Positions 10,189-21,463 of a DNA stretch of 64,000 nt are shown here, piece by piece. The DNA lies in NCBI GenBank assembly GCA_036571765.1, contig BROE01000011.1:10017281-10081280 (forward strand). Direction: 5' to 3'. Each line of letters begins with the position of its first letter. Position 1 is the stretch's first letter. The DNA comes from Plecoglossus altivelis. Lineage: Eukaryota > Chordata > Actinopteri > Osmeriformes > Plecoglossidae. The notes under the pieces were generated by a model that was not told the origin of the DNA, did not search any database, and saw only the letters and a program-made list of their open reading frames with translations. Both the position numbers and the translations under genes were made by a program.

Positions 10189-12733
10189 CACATTTCTTCT
10201 CTTCACCATTCCTCCTCTTCATTTCAGCCTGTGTGTACCCAGGAGGATGTTCATACTGAGACAAGGTACCTATCATCTGCCAACATACCTCTTCTTACCA
10301 CTGTACCAGAATAGTTCTGTGTGGCTGAACTGGTACTAAACTATGTGTGTGTTGTCTCTACAGGGCTGTTGAAGAGTTTAACCTTCATTCTGAGACCCAG
10401 AGGAGGAGACAGCTGTTCAAGTAAGTGCGCCTCTATGTGGTTACTTAGTGTTACTACACATGTATCATCCTCCCTACACACACACACACCCATCCACACA
10501 CAAACAGTGTTACAGGTGGTGCTTGGGTCAGTACCTCTGAGATGCGATGCTGCGTGTGTCCTACAGGGGGAGCAGGGACAGCTCAGGCTCTGGTCGGACC
10601 GGGAGCAGCAGGCAGAGCAGCACCGAGGCGGACTGTCGCTACAGCAACGACCCCCGACCCTGGAGCAGCACCGACTCCGACTCGTCCTACCAGTGGCCGA
10701 GCCCCGCCCCCAAACACCGCTCCGTCATCAGTCACAGCCGGGACAGCCGAGGTGCCGACGCGTGGTGTCACATGTTCCAGTGTCTCTCATCCTCCCCTTG
10801 TCTCTGCCTCTCATCACCTCCCCCCCTCTCTCTCTTGTCTTATCTCAGGGTCAATATCTCTCTATCGACTTCCTTCCTCCCATCCTCGTCCCTCCTCCCC
10901 TCCCATCCCAGAAGAACACATGCCCTCAAATAACTCCACCTTCATCCTGGAGAACGGCATTCCACCAGGAAGTATTCTCATGAATCCACAGACAGGTAAA
11001 CACACACACACACACACGTATTGTTGGTCTAAGCACGTTGCTAGTGTAACCCTAAAGTACCCTTTGTCCTCTCAGGACAGCCCTTTTTAAACCCAGATGG
11101 GACTCCTGCTGTGTACAACCCTCCTGACAACCAGCAACCTACCAGGAGCCAGACTCAGCTGTCCGGACCGCCCCCTCCACAGCAGCAGCCAATGGCTACT
11201 CACGCCATCCCACAGGTAAGAGTCGTTTTCGAAGCTCAAAAATTCATTTTCACAGCGCAGTATCCAGATGGATGTATTTACATCCATCCAAGCATGTGAA
11301 TAAATACATAATATAAGTTTACTTGTCTTATTTCAACACCATCTGTATGCATCCCAACCTCTCTCTCTCTCTTCCAGGTGGTTCAGTATTCATCAGTTTC
11401 GTATCCCCCTCCTCAGCAGATGCTGCCTGTTCCTCCTCTTCAGCACTACTCTGGGGTACAATGTCTGTGTGTCTGTGTGGCTACATGATTGATTGAGCTG
11501 TAATGATGTTATTGCAGTAGTACGCTGGACTGTGTGTGTGTGTTGATGGCCTTGAACTCTTTGTTGACACCATCAGGCTGAAGAGCTGACGCCTCAGTTC
11601 GGACACGTGACACTGAGCTGTCAGTCATCCGGAGAAGCCCCACCTCTCTACCCTCCTCCACAAAGCTACGTCTACGCTGCCCCGCCTCCTTCTCTCCCGG
11701 CCAACCCCCCAAACTACTGCCAGCCCCCACCGCCGGTGAGAACGCCATGGCGACAGAACCACAGCAACCGAGCCCCCTGGTCCATACGCATCACAAAGCT
11801 GAAGTGGATGATGACATGATAAACATCCAGATGGATGAGAGCTCCCTGGTCATTGTGATGTCATTGTGATGTCATTGTGCTTGACCTCTCCAGGTGTCTG
11901 TGTATTACTACCCTGGACAGTACCCTGCCTCGGGGCCCCAGCCCTGCAGACCTGTCACACCCACCTCACACAGTCAAACCACAACAACAGGTAGGTCCAC
12001 ACCACAGCAGGGTCAGTGAGAGACAGAGAGAGTGTGTGGTGTGTGTGTGTGTGTATGGCTGTAGGGAAGGGGGCCGTTACACTGTCAGAGATGAAGTCTC
12101 AGGTCTCACAGTGAACCGGTCTCTTTTCCTGCTGCTTCTACTCATCAGAGAGAAAGAGAGAGAAGAAGAAGAAAAGAGCTGACAGGAAACCACTAACAAC
12201 AGCTGCTGTGTTCGTGTGACAGTGATGCCGATGCTACCTGCCTCCTCATGTTTGTCCTTCATCTGTGTGTATGTGTGGCAGGTTACACCCCTGTCCCGTC
12301 CAATCAGCAGCAGGGATACCAGGGCATGATGGGAGTGCAGCCAACTCAGAGCCAATCACAAACCATGCTGGGTACCTACCAGCCAATCCCCTCTCACCCA
12401 TACGGTGTTGTACAGGTAAATATGACCTGCACAAATATGCAGACAGGCTACTGTAAGTGAGGTGGGGGACATGAGCTACAGTGGCTCTTTTCCCGTTGTT
12501 ATGACGATGGTGGATTCCGCCCAGTGGTTCATCTGTCCTGTCCTCCTGTCCTCCAGGGAGGTGTAGCAGTGTCGTACCCCCAAAGTGGCGTCCTTTCTGG
12601 GGTCGGGGGGGATGGAGGTTTCTGCTGCATGGTGGCCGCACCCTGTGCCCCGCAGGCCTTACCCTCCCCTCTGAGCTGCCATCCTGCCAGCTGTGCCAGC
12701 CTCACCACCCAGAGCTGGGCGGGCAAATACTGA
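6338..12733 (+). CDS. arpp21: ARPP21-like R3H and SUZ domain RNA-binding protein
   Basis: Exons: 6338-6514, 6851-6928, 7040-7151, 7290-7428, 7723-7860, 8014-8110, 9723-9821, 10228-10265, 10364-10420, 10567-10751, 10849-10995, 11076-11215, 11378-11455, 11577-11735, 11894-11990, 12282-12415, 12557-12733. All phases agree and give 683 residues; the mammalian protein is about 800. Residues about 125-230 form the R3H domain, with RMLVH carrying the R-x3-H signature. A SUZ-like segment follows (PEQRF, then RSKSMEEREEDYQRARDRIF). A Ser-rich segment (RPWSSTDSDSS) leads into a Pro/Gln/Tyr-rich tail ending in SWAGKY. The family binds single-stranded nucleic acid and regulates neuronal mRNAs in the cytoplasm. 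R3HDM1 and R3HDM2 are close relatives; miR-128 in a late intron excludes most of the family, and nearby dclk3 favours ARPP21 over R3HDM1. The start is chosen because MSDGN resembles the ARPP21 N-terminus. The R3H exons are duplicated downstream. Confidence 0.85.
7605..7716. repeat. 9-base minisatellite forming a pyrimidine tract
   Basis: Imperfect units of CTACCCTGT/CTACCCTCT run almost to the acceptor at 7721-7722 of arpp21 exon 7723-7860. The array is pyrimidine-rich on the sense strand and therefore forms the polypyrimidine tract of that exon. A longer and more uniform version is present in the second copy at 8780-8932. Confidence 0.85.
8128..9338 (+). pseudogene. Second, partly broken copy of the arpp21 R3H exon module
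   Basis: This segment repeats about 6932-8127 with a period of 1.19-1.22 kb. Exon copies lie at 8232-8343, 8486-8624 and 8938-9075. The second and third are identical in sequence to their partners by eye; the first differs at one codon (GAT to AAT, Asp to Asn). The fourth copy survives only as about 9257-9324: its acceptor and first third are replaced by TGGATGGA-type repeat, and its donor reads TAATTC in place of GTATTC. The preceding exon copy ends in phase 2, so skipping the broken fourth copy would shift the frame. Introns between the copies differ far more than the exons, mostly in TG repeats. A recent duplication or an assembly error are both possible. Confidence 0.75.
8780..8932. repeat. 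9-base minisatellite, homogeneous array
   Basis: About sixteen nearly perfect CTACCCTGT units precede the acceptor at 8936-8937. It corresponds to the shorter, more varied array at 7605-7716. Translation gives a false Leu-Ser-Thr repeat peptide. Confidence 0.9.
9339..9680. repeat. CTGC/CTGT-rich low-complexity tract
   Basis: Irregular CTGCCTGC and CTGTCTGT tetranucleotide repeats fill the intron between the duplicated module and the exon at 9723. No exon is visible. The irregular errors within the units resemble noisy long-read consensus. Confidence 0.85.
9830..10195. repeat. CA-rich minisatellite in an arpp21 intron
   Basis: A longer unit of roughly 50-60 bases, recognisable by TACACACGTATGTATGCATT and CACACACGCTCACAC, recurs several times within a (CA)n background. 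It lies between arpp21 exons 9723-9821 and 10228-10265. Confidence 0.85.
12056..12140 (+). ncRNA. mir128: miR-128 precursor hairpin
   Basis: The complete mature miR-128-3p sequence is present at 12106-12126, beginning TCACAGTGAACCGG. The opposite arm, GGGGGCCGTTACACTGT at about 12069-12085, pairs with it across a loop of about 20 bases, and flanking GGGAAG and CTTTTCC extend the stem. The 5' arm and loop (CAGGTC directly before the mature sequence) resemble mir-128-2, whose human host gene is ARPP21, more than mir-128-1 in R3HDM1. It sits in the sense orientation in the intron 11991-12281 and would be processed from the host transcript. miR-128 is enriched in brain in vertebrates. The hairpin ends are approximate. 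Confidence 0.93.
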
Positions 12734-12999
12734 CGCCATCATCCACGTGAATGACCTCGTTTTATACTTCCTCAACCCCAGGTCCTCCACTCCTTTATCA
12801 CTGTAGTCCCGCCCCCACCCTGCACATTGTGTTGCCTATATCCCACACACATTGGATAGCACACACCTTGTTACTGTACCAAAGCTATATTTGAGAGTTC
12901 CTGTATTGAAAGCATAATTTATATATACACTTTTAGAGTTTTGTATGGATTCCAAAGAAGATGTTCTGTATCGAAATGAAATGCGTGAGAAAACAAATG

Positions 13000-13005
13000 A
13001 ATAAA
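13000..13005 (+). terminator. arpp21: Poly(A) signal of arpp21
   Basis: A canonical AATAAA lies 267 bases after the TGA at 12731-12733, followed by GT-rich sequence (GTATTGTGACTGG). This gives a short 3' UTR. Confidence 0.75.
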
Positions 13006-13013
13006 GTATTGTG

Positions 13014-13534
13014 ACTGGTTTGACAGGTCACTTTTTGAAGCGCTGTTATCTCTGTTTCTATGTAGAGACATTGTTGACCACACCCAAGGTTATATTATTA
13101 GAACAGAAAAAAGCTTTTTGTAAGACGCATGCCAACTTCACTGCAGTACTCTGGCGCTCCCTGTTGACCATAGCAGAGAGGTGCACCCCTGCTGAGAATG
13201 CTGCTCAGATACAGGTGTGACACAGTGATTGGGGGGCTGTCAAGGGACAACACAAGGTCTTTTGTGACCTGTTCTTGAGGACACCCGATCACTACATGCA
13301 TGCCCCATATCCACCCCAAACCACTGCCTCTTCAGAAGTCAGACTCCCATGCTTGTATCCTGACCCGGCCCCCATGACTTGGCTGGGTGCCATTTGTTTT
13401 CTGGAGACGGTGCCTCAATCTATATAATCGACCAATCAAACAGCTGGAAATATCAAGCTATGTCTTTGGCTCCTTCTCCCAGACTCAGAACTGTGATCTG
13501 TGCCATGCAGTTAATCAGTCACACTGACAGGTAG
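13014..13534. other. Short spacer between convergent arpp21 and ztraf1 ends
   Basis: No exon or RNA gene was recognised. The two genes are convergent, so this is where both transcripts should end. Confidence 0.5.
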
Positions 13535-13553
13535 AAGAGCAGTTTTCATGATC

Positions 13554-13559
13554 TTTAAT
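13554..13559 (-). terminator. ztraf1: Candidate poly(A) signal of ztraf1 (ATTAAA)
   Basis: On the minus strand the sequence reads TTTTATTAAAGATCATG, giving the common ATTAAA variant about 1.8 kb after the stop codon at 15336-15338. The interval 13560-15335 would then be 3' UTR. It contains a poly-C run near 13766-13782 and CA repeats near 14630-14665, and no other exon was seen. Confidence 0.4.
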
Positions 13560-15335
13560 AAAAGGCACATGTACAGCCATAGTGAGATGAGTGAGTCCGT
13601 TGGCATAGAGACAAAGCGTTAAAACACAGAAATACAAGAACTAGAGAGGCCAGGAGGAGAGAGCTCTATGTTGTCTTTACAGTAGAATCTAGTTTAGTTA
13701 ACATCGTCTCCACTTCGTTCAAGTAAGTCTAACACTCTACAAAACGTCACCATGGTAACGCAACCCCCCCCCCCCCCCCCCTTCACCACACACATTAACC
13801 CCGTCTCCCTCCCTCCCCCCTCCCTCCCCCATGCCCCACAACTCCGTGGTCAGAGCCCCTAGTTTAGCGAGGTGCATCATCCTGTTCCTGTGGCGCTCTA
13901 ACACAGCGCTCCCTCGCTTGCCACAGAGGTGGGGTCCTTCTGCTCCCAACAGCACTGAGCGGGTTGGATGGTCATTGTCTACCTCGCCTCCCTGTCTCCC
14001 TCCCTCCTCCTCCTCCTCCTCCTCCCCATGAGTCCAGGTCCTATGGTTCTGGACGATTCTAGGTGCAACCTGGCCCAGGACCAATGAGATATACTGTTTC
14101 TATGTTTCTATAGGGATGTGTTCACTTGAGGACCCTTGACATGCGTGCATGCACGCTCATCCACACAGACGGAAACACCAGCACACTCACACTCCAACCC
14201 ATCACACACTACAAACTAAAAAAAAAAAAAAAAAAGTTCACAGGTACTTAAATATTTTGGGGTTAAAAAGAAAACAAATGGTATAAGTTAGCTTAAAAGG
14301 TTAAATATAACCACAACTGAAATATAATAAAGTAATGACTAAAACATGCATGCAGGCCAGATATCCTGTGGCCGTCAGGTAAGGGGTCAATGGGGAAATG
14401 CCGCCATCTTAGTTCTGCTCTAGCCTGCTCTGGGAAACAAAATGGATGCCTTTTCCAAAGCAGGTTGAACCTAGCGTGTCTCTGAGTCTGGCACCAGTAT
14501 CCATCAGGGCCAGACACACCAAACGCGCCTAGCACTTCTCCCACTACTCTAGCAAACTGTTCACTGAGTGATCAACACAGTTCAGGAATAATGGCCCAAA
14601 AAGCTTTCACATTCTGATCTTTGGAACACACACACGCACGCATGTCCACACAAACATACACACATACTCTCTGTTCTGCACACAGTTGGAGGGATCCACA
14701 CCGTTCTGTTCGATAGTCAGTCTCCAGACTCTGGGAATTGACACCATCTTTCAACACGCAGCTTCGGTTGGTCTGTGCTACCATTGGCTGTGGGAGTCAG
14801 GGGTGACATGTCAGATGAACTGACCTCTGAAAATCTCCACAGGTGCACACCAACCAGCGAGCACCCCTCCCCTTCCTCCCACCCCCACCCCTCCATCTCT
14901 GTCGTACCAACACGTGACAGGATTCTTCAGCAAGGGAAGTAAATACCATTCAATGGTGTGTGTGTGTGTGTGTGCGTGTGCGTGCGCTATGTCTGGTGAT
15001 GTGTGTGTAAGAAAGTGTGTACGTGGAAAGAGGTATCAGTGGTTCAGTGGTGTCTCTCTAATCTGCGTCTGCATCCTCTCTGTCTCTGTCCTACCATCCT
15101 CAGCTCCTGCTTGTCACGCCTCCTGCTTGTCACGCCTCCTGCTTGTCACGCCTCCTGCTGCAGGCTGCAGTGAACAGCACAGGACCCAGGAACCGCAAGA
15201 TCGCAACTGCTCAAAACTCAAGTGACGCACCCCCTCCACCTCCATCACCACCGCCCAATACTCAATTTCTCCGCCCTCCCCCCTCCTCCTCCTCCTCCTC
15301 CTCCACCACCTCCTCCCACCTCCTCCCCCTCCATC

Positions 15336-18300
15336 CTATTTCTGGATCTGGAAGATGAAGAGCCGCAGGTTGATGTTTTTGGCAGCCAGTAGTTTGTTGC
15401 ACTCCACCGAGTCAGAGATGGGCAGGGGGACGTACTCAGTCTCGTTGGTGTCGTTGCTGAAGGCGTGGTGGTGGATGACCGGCTTGATCCGGACGTCGTC
15501 GTACGGCCCCTTCAGCAGCAGGAAGGAACACTCCAGAGCAGAGTTCACCTGAGGAGCACAGACACAGCACGCAGGGGGGCAACACGCAGGGGGGCAACAC
15601 GCAGGGGGGGCAACACGCAGGGGGGGCAACACACAGGGGGGCAACAGACACTATGTCATGTTTCTATCCCAGTCTTCAACCTGTGACCTGTCATTAGAGC
15701 ATGTGTCTGTGTGACCTGTCATTAGAGCGTGTGTCTGTGTGACCTGTCATTAGAGCATGTGTCTGTGTGACCTGTCATTAGAGCGTGTGTCTGTGTGGGC
15801 GACTGTCTGGGCACTCGCATCACCTTGCTCTTGAGGATGAGCTGGAAGGAGAGTGTGCGCTTGCAGGACAGGTTGGGGTTGCGTTCGGAGTCGTTGACCC
15901 GAGCCTTCAGCACCCAGGTCTGGTTGAGTACGGTGAAGCGGGGCGTCTCGTAGTACAGGCGGGTGATGAAGTCATCTGTACGATATGGCCTGAACTGGAC
16001 CTCTACATGGAGACATGGGGAGGCAGAGCAAGGGAGAGGGTTATAGAACGTGATGTAGACGCACGCAAGGTTCAAAAACTTCATTGTGTTGGCACATTCT
16101 ACAGCGTGTGTGAGCGTGTTAGAAATCACTGTCACCTATCCAGAAGGTTCTAAACGCTTGTTGTGTTGCTTTAGCAGTGTGTGTGTGTGTGTGTGTGTGC
16201 GTGTTGGGGATCACCTTCACCTATCGTGAAGCTCCTTGTGTAGTGTCGCTTTAGTGTGTTGGTGTCTACCTGTGAAGCCGATCTTCTCGTAGCAGAGCAG
16301 GCTGAAGATGCTGTTGTACAGCTGCAGCTCCCTGCGGTGGTTCTGGTCCATCTCTCCCAGGATGCCCATCAGCTCTGTGCCTGTCTTAGTCGGGTGGCAA
16401 CACTCGCCTTCGTGGGCCGGCAGCTCGTGGAACGGCCCCTGCCACGGGCAGCCAATCCGCTTGTACTTGCACTGCGTCACCCTGGCAACAACACCGGCAG
16501 TGTGGGATTAGGCATTTGAACTGATTTACTCAAATTCATCTGCTGGCATGTTTTGAATGTCCTATAACAGGTTATTTCGTATTCAGGTTAACGCTAATCT
16601 GAGTGTGTGAATCAAGGGAGAACCATGAAAACGTACGAATACGGAGCATAAGAATGGTGTTGGATGGAATCTTTTTACTCGTTCTCACAAGCTCATTAAG
16701 TGAAAACCCAGGACCAGTAATACACAAGGGCTTGTCAGGGTAACAGTTGCATGGGTACATGTAGTTACTAGCCTAAATCGCTAGCATTTCCAACGACACC
16801 ATACTGTTTAGGCAAATTACAAGGGGTCTTTGCCCTTCCTGCTTGATGCACGTGTGCGCACACACACCGCAACGTGGATTCAGTTTGGTCGGTAATTAAA
16901 TCATCTGGTTTTTTTATCCCCTGGCAACAGGATGTCACATGTTCACACCACACACTGCTACAAAAACATCACCGTGCGCTATTTTTTGCGACCACACACA
17001 GGGACATCTTTCACAGTGTACTACAGTACTACAGGCTACGGAGTACGACTTTACTGTAATCAGACATGCACAGTCTGGCTAGACAGGGTGTGTATTTGCA
17101 CATTAAAATACGTCATTTTGTAGTCCTGAGATCATATTAAGAATGTCCTCTTTCATGTTTTCTAAAGAGTGGGAAAATACTGGGAATATCCTTGACTACA
17201 GCGTTCAGACAAACAAACAGTTTATAGACCTGATTCAAATGAACAATCGCTATCAAGCTCTGCAAAAGCCTAAGAACGGCCGTTCATTTGAACCAGGAGT
17301 GTCGGAGCAGGGAAACATCTAGAACCTACAGGACAGTGGGTCCTGAAGACCAGGGTTGAAGACCACTGCTGAAGAACATGGAACTACAGCCACCCAACAT
17401 GGAATTGTCCAGTTCCCGATGCTACGGGCCAGAGTGTGTATGCGTGTGTGCATGAGTGTGTGCGGCCGGACGCGCGCCTGTGTGAACGTGAGCGTGTCTG
17501 TGAGCGTACGTACGTGCGCATGAGCGAGTATGTGTACCTGTCTTGGCACTCCTCTCTCTGATGCCGCTCCAGGCTGGAGCGGGGGAACTGTTTTAGACAG
17601 AAGCTGCAGTCTGTGGGCAGCTCGCTCACTGCCTTCTCCACAGCCAGGTTCCTACAGCACAAGCTTTTACTGATCTCACACCTGGGGAAGAGACCAACGA
17701 ACCAATCAGAGAGCAGCGCGAGCCCTGTGCTGTGACCTGAAAGTAGACTGCCTGAGAGCTATTCCCATGCCCCTGCTTTTAAGCTTCAGACTCACCTTAC
17801 ATAGTCATGGTGTGTTTCATGTCAAATGTAGCACAGGTTAGTTATTAGTGGTAATTGGTTTTCTTAGAATGCAACACAATGTGTTATATGGTCTTTCAGT
17901 ACTTTGTGAGGTCTGATCACAAACTACAGGAAAGATTCCGTCATGTAAAAACAGATTTAGAAGCCCTATATAGTCATGTAAAGTCACATTAAGAAGCCTT
18001 ATATAGTCATGTAAAGCCACCATAATAATCCCTATATAGTTATGTAATGCCACATTAAGAAGCCCTATACCAGGGGTGTCAAACTCAGGTCCTCGAGGGC
18101 CGCTGTCCTGAAGGTTTTCGGTGTTTCCCTGCTCCAGCACACCTGATTCTAATGATGGGTCGTTATCAAGCTCTGTAGAAACCTGATAAAGACCCATCAT
18201 TAGAATCAGGTGTGCTGGAGCAGGGAAACACCGAAAACCTTCAGGCCAGCGGCCTTCGAGGACCTGAGTGTGACACCCCTGCCCTACTGAGTGGTAAGCG

Positions 18301-19746
18301 TACCTGCAGTTGGGGCAGGTGGCCTGCTCTTCCTTCAGACGGGAGTCAGCCAGTAGGTGGATGAAACAGCCAGCACACATCAGATGTCCATTGGTGCACT
18401 GGAGGAGAGGCAGGTGATTGTCACTAGGCAGCGGTTAGGATTGTATGGCTACTTTTAATCTGAGATGTTATTGTTTCACTTTCAGTCGTTGAGATGATGT
18501 TGTTGCACTGCTATTGAGATGTTTATTGTTTCATTTTATCTTTATTTTTTTGTGTTCACTGTCCCTGGCTGTTGAGATGTAGTTACTTAGCGATGTGGTC
18601 AGTAATTACATACCGTTCCTTGAATCTGACCACAGAAATGTTGTACAACGCAGAGCACATCTGGGATCTACTGCTGTACTTCATTTGCGTGCTATTTGTA
18701 AATGGCTTTGGATAATAATAGTGCTTTTATGGAATGAATTAAATGTTTTATGCTTATTAATGATATGTTATGCATGTAGTTTGGGTAGCAACCAGTCGCA
18801 GAGCTGGATCAATATTGTAGCCTACTGATGTTGTCTAGGCTTTTGGGTGACTGGGAGTGGGGGGGCACAGGGGGGCACAGGGCGTCGGGGTCAAGGGCGA
18901 CTGACCTGCCCTGTGTGTTTGGGCAGAGGAGAAATGGGTGTTGCATTATGGCTGGGATTGGTTTGTTTCACCTTGGTCCACTCTGGTCAGGACTTGGGAC
19001 TTCTGTGCTGACTGAGGGCTATTTGAGGTCACCTTTCTTTCAACATCATAATGGCACACACTCCAATGTCACACACACACACTCTCTCTCTCCCCCTCAC
19101 ACACGCACGCATACACACATAGGTGTGAGGCATGTTGGGGATTCCATTCAGCCCAGATTAGGTGTTGTGTCTGGGCTTGCTTAAGGCAGGGGACCCAGCC
19201 TTAGTGGCCTGCATCTTGAAAACCTTAACACTTTGGGGAAAACAAAATGTAGACCTAGGCCTTGATGTTGATTAGCTAGCTTCATACTATAGCCACTGCT
19301 ATAACTAGTGCATTGCTAACCAAGAGAAGGTTATTAACTGGGGCGACTGTTAACACCTATTGATGAGCTAGCTAGACTGTTTTGCCGAGTTGTAATGCTT
19401 GTTCTGAATACGGTGACGGGTGATACAGATGGCGTGATTGTGTGACCATGTTTACCTGATATACAGATGCCTTGGGTAGATCAAGGCAGACGGTGCAACA
19501 CAGTACGGAGTACAGTCTTTCCTCAAGTTTCCCAGCCTCTCCCTCGGGCAGTCTCATTCGCTTCTTGGGTGGTTCGTCGTGATCAGACTCTGTCCCCTCT
19601 CTCCGGATCGCGACCTCCTCTTGCATCGCCATACCCCCAGCGACTGCATCCAAGGCTACCCCCACGGCCCCAACCCCCAGTCCGGCCGAGGAGGAGCCAG
19701 GAGCGGCCGCAACGCCTACCTCTCCACGCTCTTCCAGTGAGGACAT
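15336..19746 (-). CDS. ztraf1: Cysteine/histidine-rich TRAF-type zinc finger protein (CYHR1/ZTRAF1)
   Basis: Coding exons in transcript order: 19456-19746, 18304-18398, 17538-17681, 16270-16481, 15824-16002, 15336-15548. Phases agree and yield 377 residues, close to mammalian CYHR1 (about 360). A low-complexity Ala/Gly/Val-rich N-terminus and a basic PPKKRMRL patch (possible nuclear signal) precede a RING-like finger at about residues 83-128 ([20 protein letters not shown]). A TRAF-type zinc region follows at about 130-210 ([25 protein letters not shown]). The C-terminal half resembles the conserved CYHR1 domain and ends LFIFQIQK. The ATG at 19746 opens the first exon. The molecular function is not well established; by family it is a cytoplasmic zinc-binding protein. 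The neighbour arpp21 is convergent and dclk3 lies upstream on the same strand. Confidence 0.9.
15565..15645. repeat. 16-base G-rich minisatellite
   Basis: About five units of CAACACGCAGGGGGG lie in the last intron of ztraf1, close upstream (in transcript sense) of the last exon's acceptor. Confidence 0.85.
15685..15796. repeat. 28-base minisatellite, four units
   Basis: Four nearly perfect copies of a 28-base unit beginning GACCTGTCATTAGAGC end 27 bases from the splice donor of ztraf1 exon 15824-16002. Units alternate between CATG and CGTG at one position, suggesting duplication of a two-unit block. Confidence 0.9.
17225..17385. mobile_element. Diverged palindromic fish MITE
   Basis: Segments such as CTATCAAGCTCTGCAAAAGCC, GGAGCAGGGAAACATCTAGA and CCAGGGTTGAAGACCACTGC match the remembered body and end of a palindromic nonautonomous element widespread in fish genomes. 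It is related in sequence to the better preserved element at 18071-18281. The boundaries and target site duplication are not resolved. Confidence 0.5.
17959..18070. repeat. 33-base minisatellite, about 3.4 units
   Basis: Units beginning AGAAGCCCTATATAGTCATG repeat every 33 bases and, because 33 is a multiple of three, yield a false repetitive open frame on the minus strand. The last unit is cut at AGAAGCCCTATAC by the element starting at 18071. Confidence 0.9.
18071..18281. mobile_element. Full-length fold-back (hAT-type) MITE
   Basis: The element starts CAGGGGTGTCAAACTCAGG and ends with the near inverse, GAGTGTGACACCCCTG. Both arms, about 95 bases each, are complementary over nearly their whole length around a short central loop (about 18166-18184). 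The flanking 8-mers CCCTATAC and CCCTACTG are possible decayed 8-base target duplications, as expected for hAT elements. It has no coding capacity. It lies in ztraf1 intron 2, adjoining a 33-base minisatellite. Confidence 0.8.
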
Positions 19747-19875
19747 AGTGGTGATTGTCTGGCGTTAGCCGAAATGTACCTGTCGCGACCAGACTGAGGC
19801 CGAAATGATAGCTGACAGTTAATGTTAGCTCTTAACCAGTCTATGCTAGGTAGCTAGTCCAACGGTCAGCTACCT

Positions 19876-21291
19876 AGCAAGCTAACTAGCCTAGCTAATA
19901 ACAAGCAGTTAGGCAGTGGGGCCAAAGGCTAGCAAGCTAGGTCAAACTTACAATTATTCTTTAGAAACAATGAACATGACGAATTCAATAAACATAAAAC
20001 TGTTGTCGGTGTGTCCAAAAACATATACATTTACCTCTGAATGCGGTTGATTCTATCACCTTTAGCGAACAGTTGAGCAAGCTCACTAGCCCTAGCTATA
20101 TATCGCAAAAACACTTTACAGTCCAGCCCAGAACAAAACAACCGAGGCGCGTCACTCAGCTGTTGTTGTACTGTCGAAGCCGTTATTTGCAGTGACAGCG
20201 CATATGCTGCCGTTTACCACTGACCCGGTTCGGCAGCTCTGCTATCGTTTTTTTCCTGGTACCAGCTGACCGTCCACGAGACCACCGGAAAGTGTCAGTG
20301 ATTTGAAGCAGCAGAAATGTATATATTTCGCTTAGGAGCAGTCTCTGTGACTACACAGCCATCTTTGTTATTTTTTGTTCCTGTCCGTCGCCTCCTCTCC
20401 CCGACTTCACTTTTGTACAGTCCTGCGACTTCCAATCAATTTCACTATTACTTAGCCAGGGTCATGGACACGGCAAATCCGAAACTCTGTTACTTGATAA
20501 ACTGTCAATATTCTGCCCGCAATTGTAATGGCTTCTTTGCCTGTCTCTCTCTGCTGTCAGGATTGGCTATCAGTAGAATGTTTTGTTGTATCAGATGACT
20601 CTTGGGGTATTTAAAGAGTTATGCAGAGCGCATGCGTAGTGAGTTTCTGCGGGTCAGCGTGGCAGGACTTGAAAGGTGACCAAAACCCAATATGCGACAA
20701 AATGTTACACGTCACCTATAGGGGCGTCACCTGCCAAGCAATATTGTCCAACATGACAGGACATATCCTGGGCAAATGTATAGATACCCTGTTCAATTCC
20801 CCCCCTGCTGAAGTCGTTATTTAAATTCCCTTCGATTATTCCCTAGGTTTATTATTCAAACCGTAGTAAAATTAAGATGGTTGTCATTCTTATGAAAATA
20901 AGTTATGACAGCCTTATAACTGAAGTTAAAGTGGTTTCGATTTTAATCATTAATCTGTTTTAAATCAGCTTTAATTGACCGTTGTGAATAGTGTCTACTT
21001 AAACTACAAAGAGCACACACTATGTTCCTCATAACTGCAGCAAGTTCCAGTTGCAGCCAATGCAGGTTCTGAATGGCATGTATGTGGGAGGTGATCTATG
21101 CCAAAACAGGCATATCCTGCTCTCAGAGGGAGAGCAAAGCAAACCCCCTGGAGGGGGGAGGGGTGGGGTGGGGTGGGGGGGTAGTAGCTTCAGGTGGGTG
21201 GGACAATGCAGAGTTCACCTTGACCACTGGGTCATATGTTTGTTTTTTCCATAATCCTCTGGGATATGGCTACGCAGGACACTGTTGGGAG

Positions 21292-21335
<44 letters not shown>

Positions 21336-21385
21336 AGGGGCAGCATGTCCTAGTGTCAGCTGTCTGTGGTCAGGAGGCAGACACT
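19876..21385. repeat. First copy of a gap-flanking 1.5 kb direct duplication
   Basis: The sequence from AGCAAGCTAACTAGCC to GGAGGCAGACACT is repeated at 21464-22972 with only scattered substitutions and small indels. The copy stops exactly at the first N of the gap. Confidence 0.95.
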
Positions 21386-21463
21386 NNNNNNNNNNNNNNN
21401 NNNNNNNNNNNNNNNNNNNNNNNNNNNNNNNNNNNNNNNNNNNNNNNNNNNNNNNNNNNNNNN
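21386..21463. other. Assembly gap (78 N)
   Basis: A run of N separates the two direct copies. A second tiny gap of two N lies at 29542-29543. Confidence 0.99.

Noticed and set aside
18640..18735. Sequence resembling a fish LINE/SINE tail (AATGGCTTTGGATAATAATAG)
   Set aside because: It is short and diverged, and without a database comparison it cannot be separated from chance.
20317..20598. Open frame MYIFRLGAVSV, repeated at 21905
   Set aside because: The repetition comes from the gap-flanking duplication, not selection; no splice sites or family resemblance support a gene.
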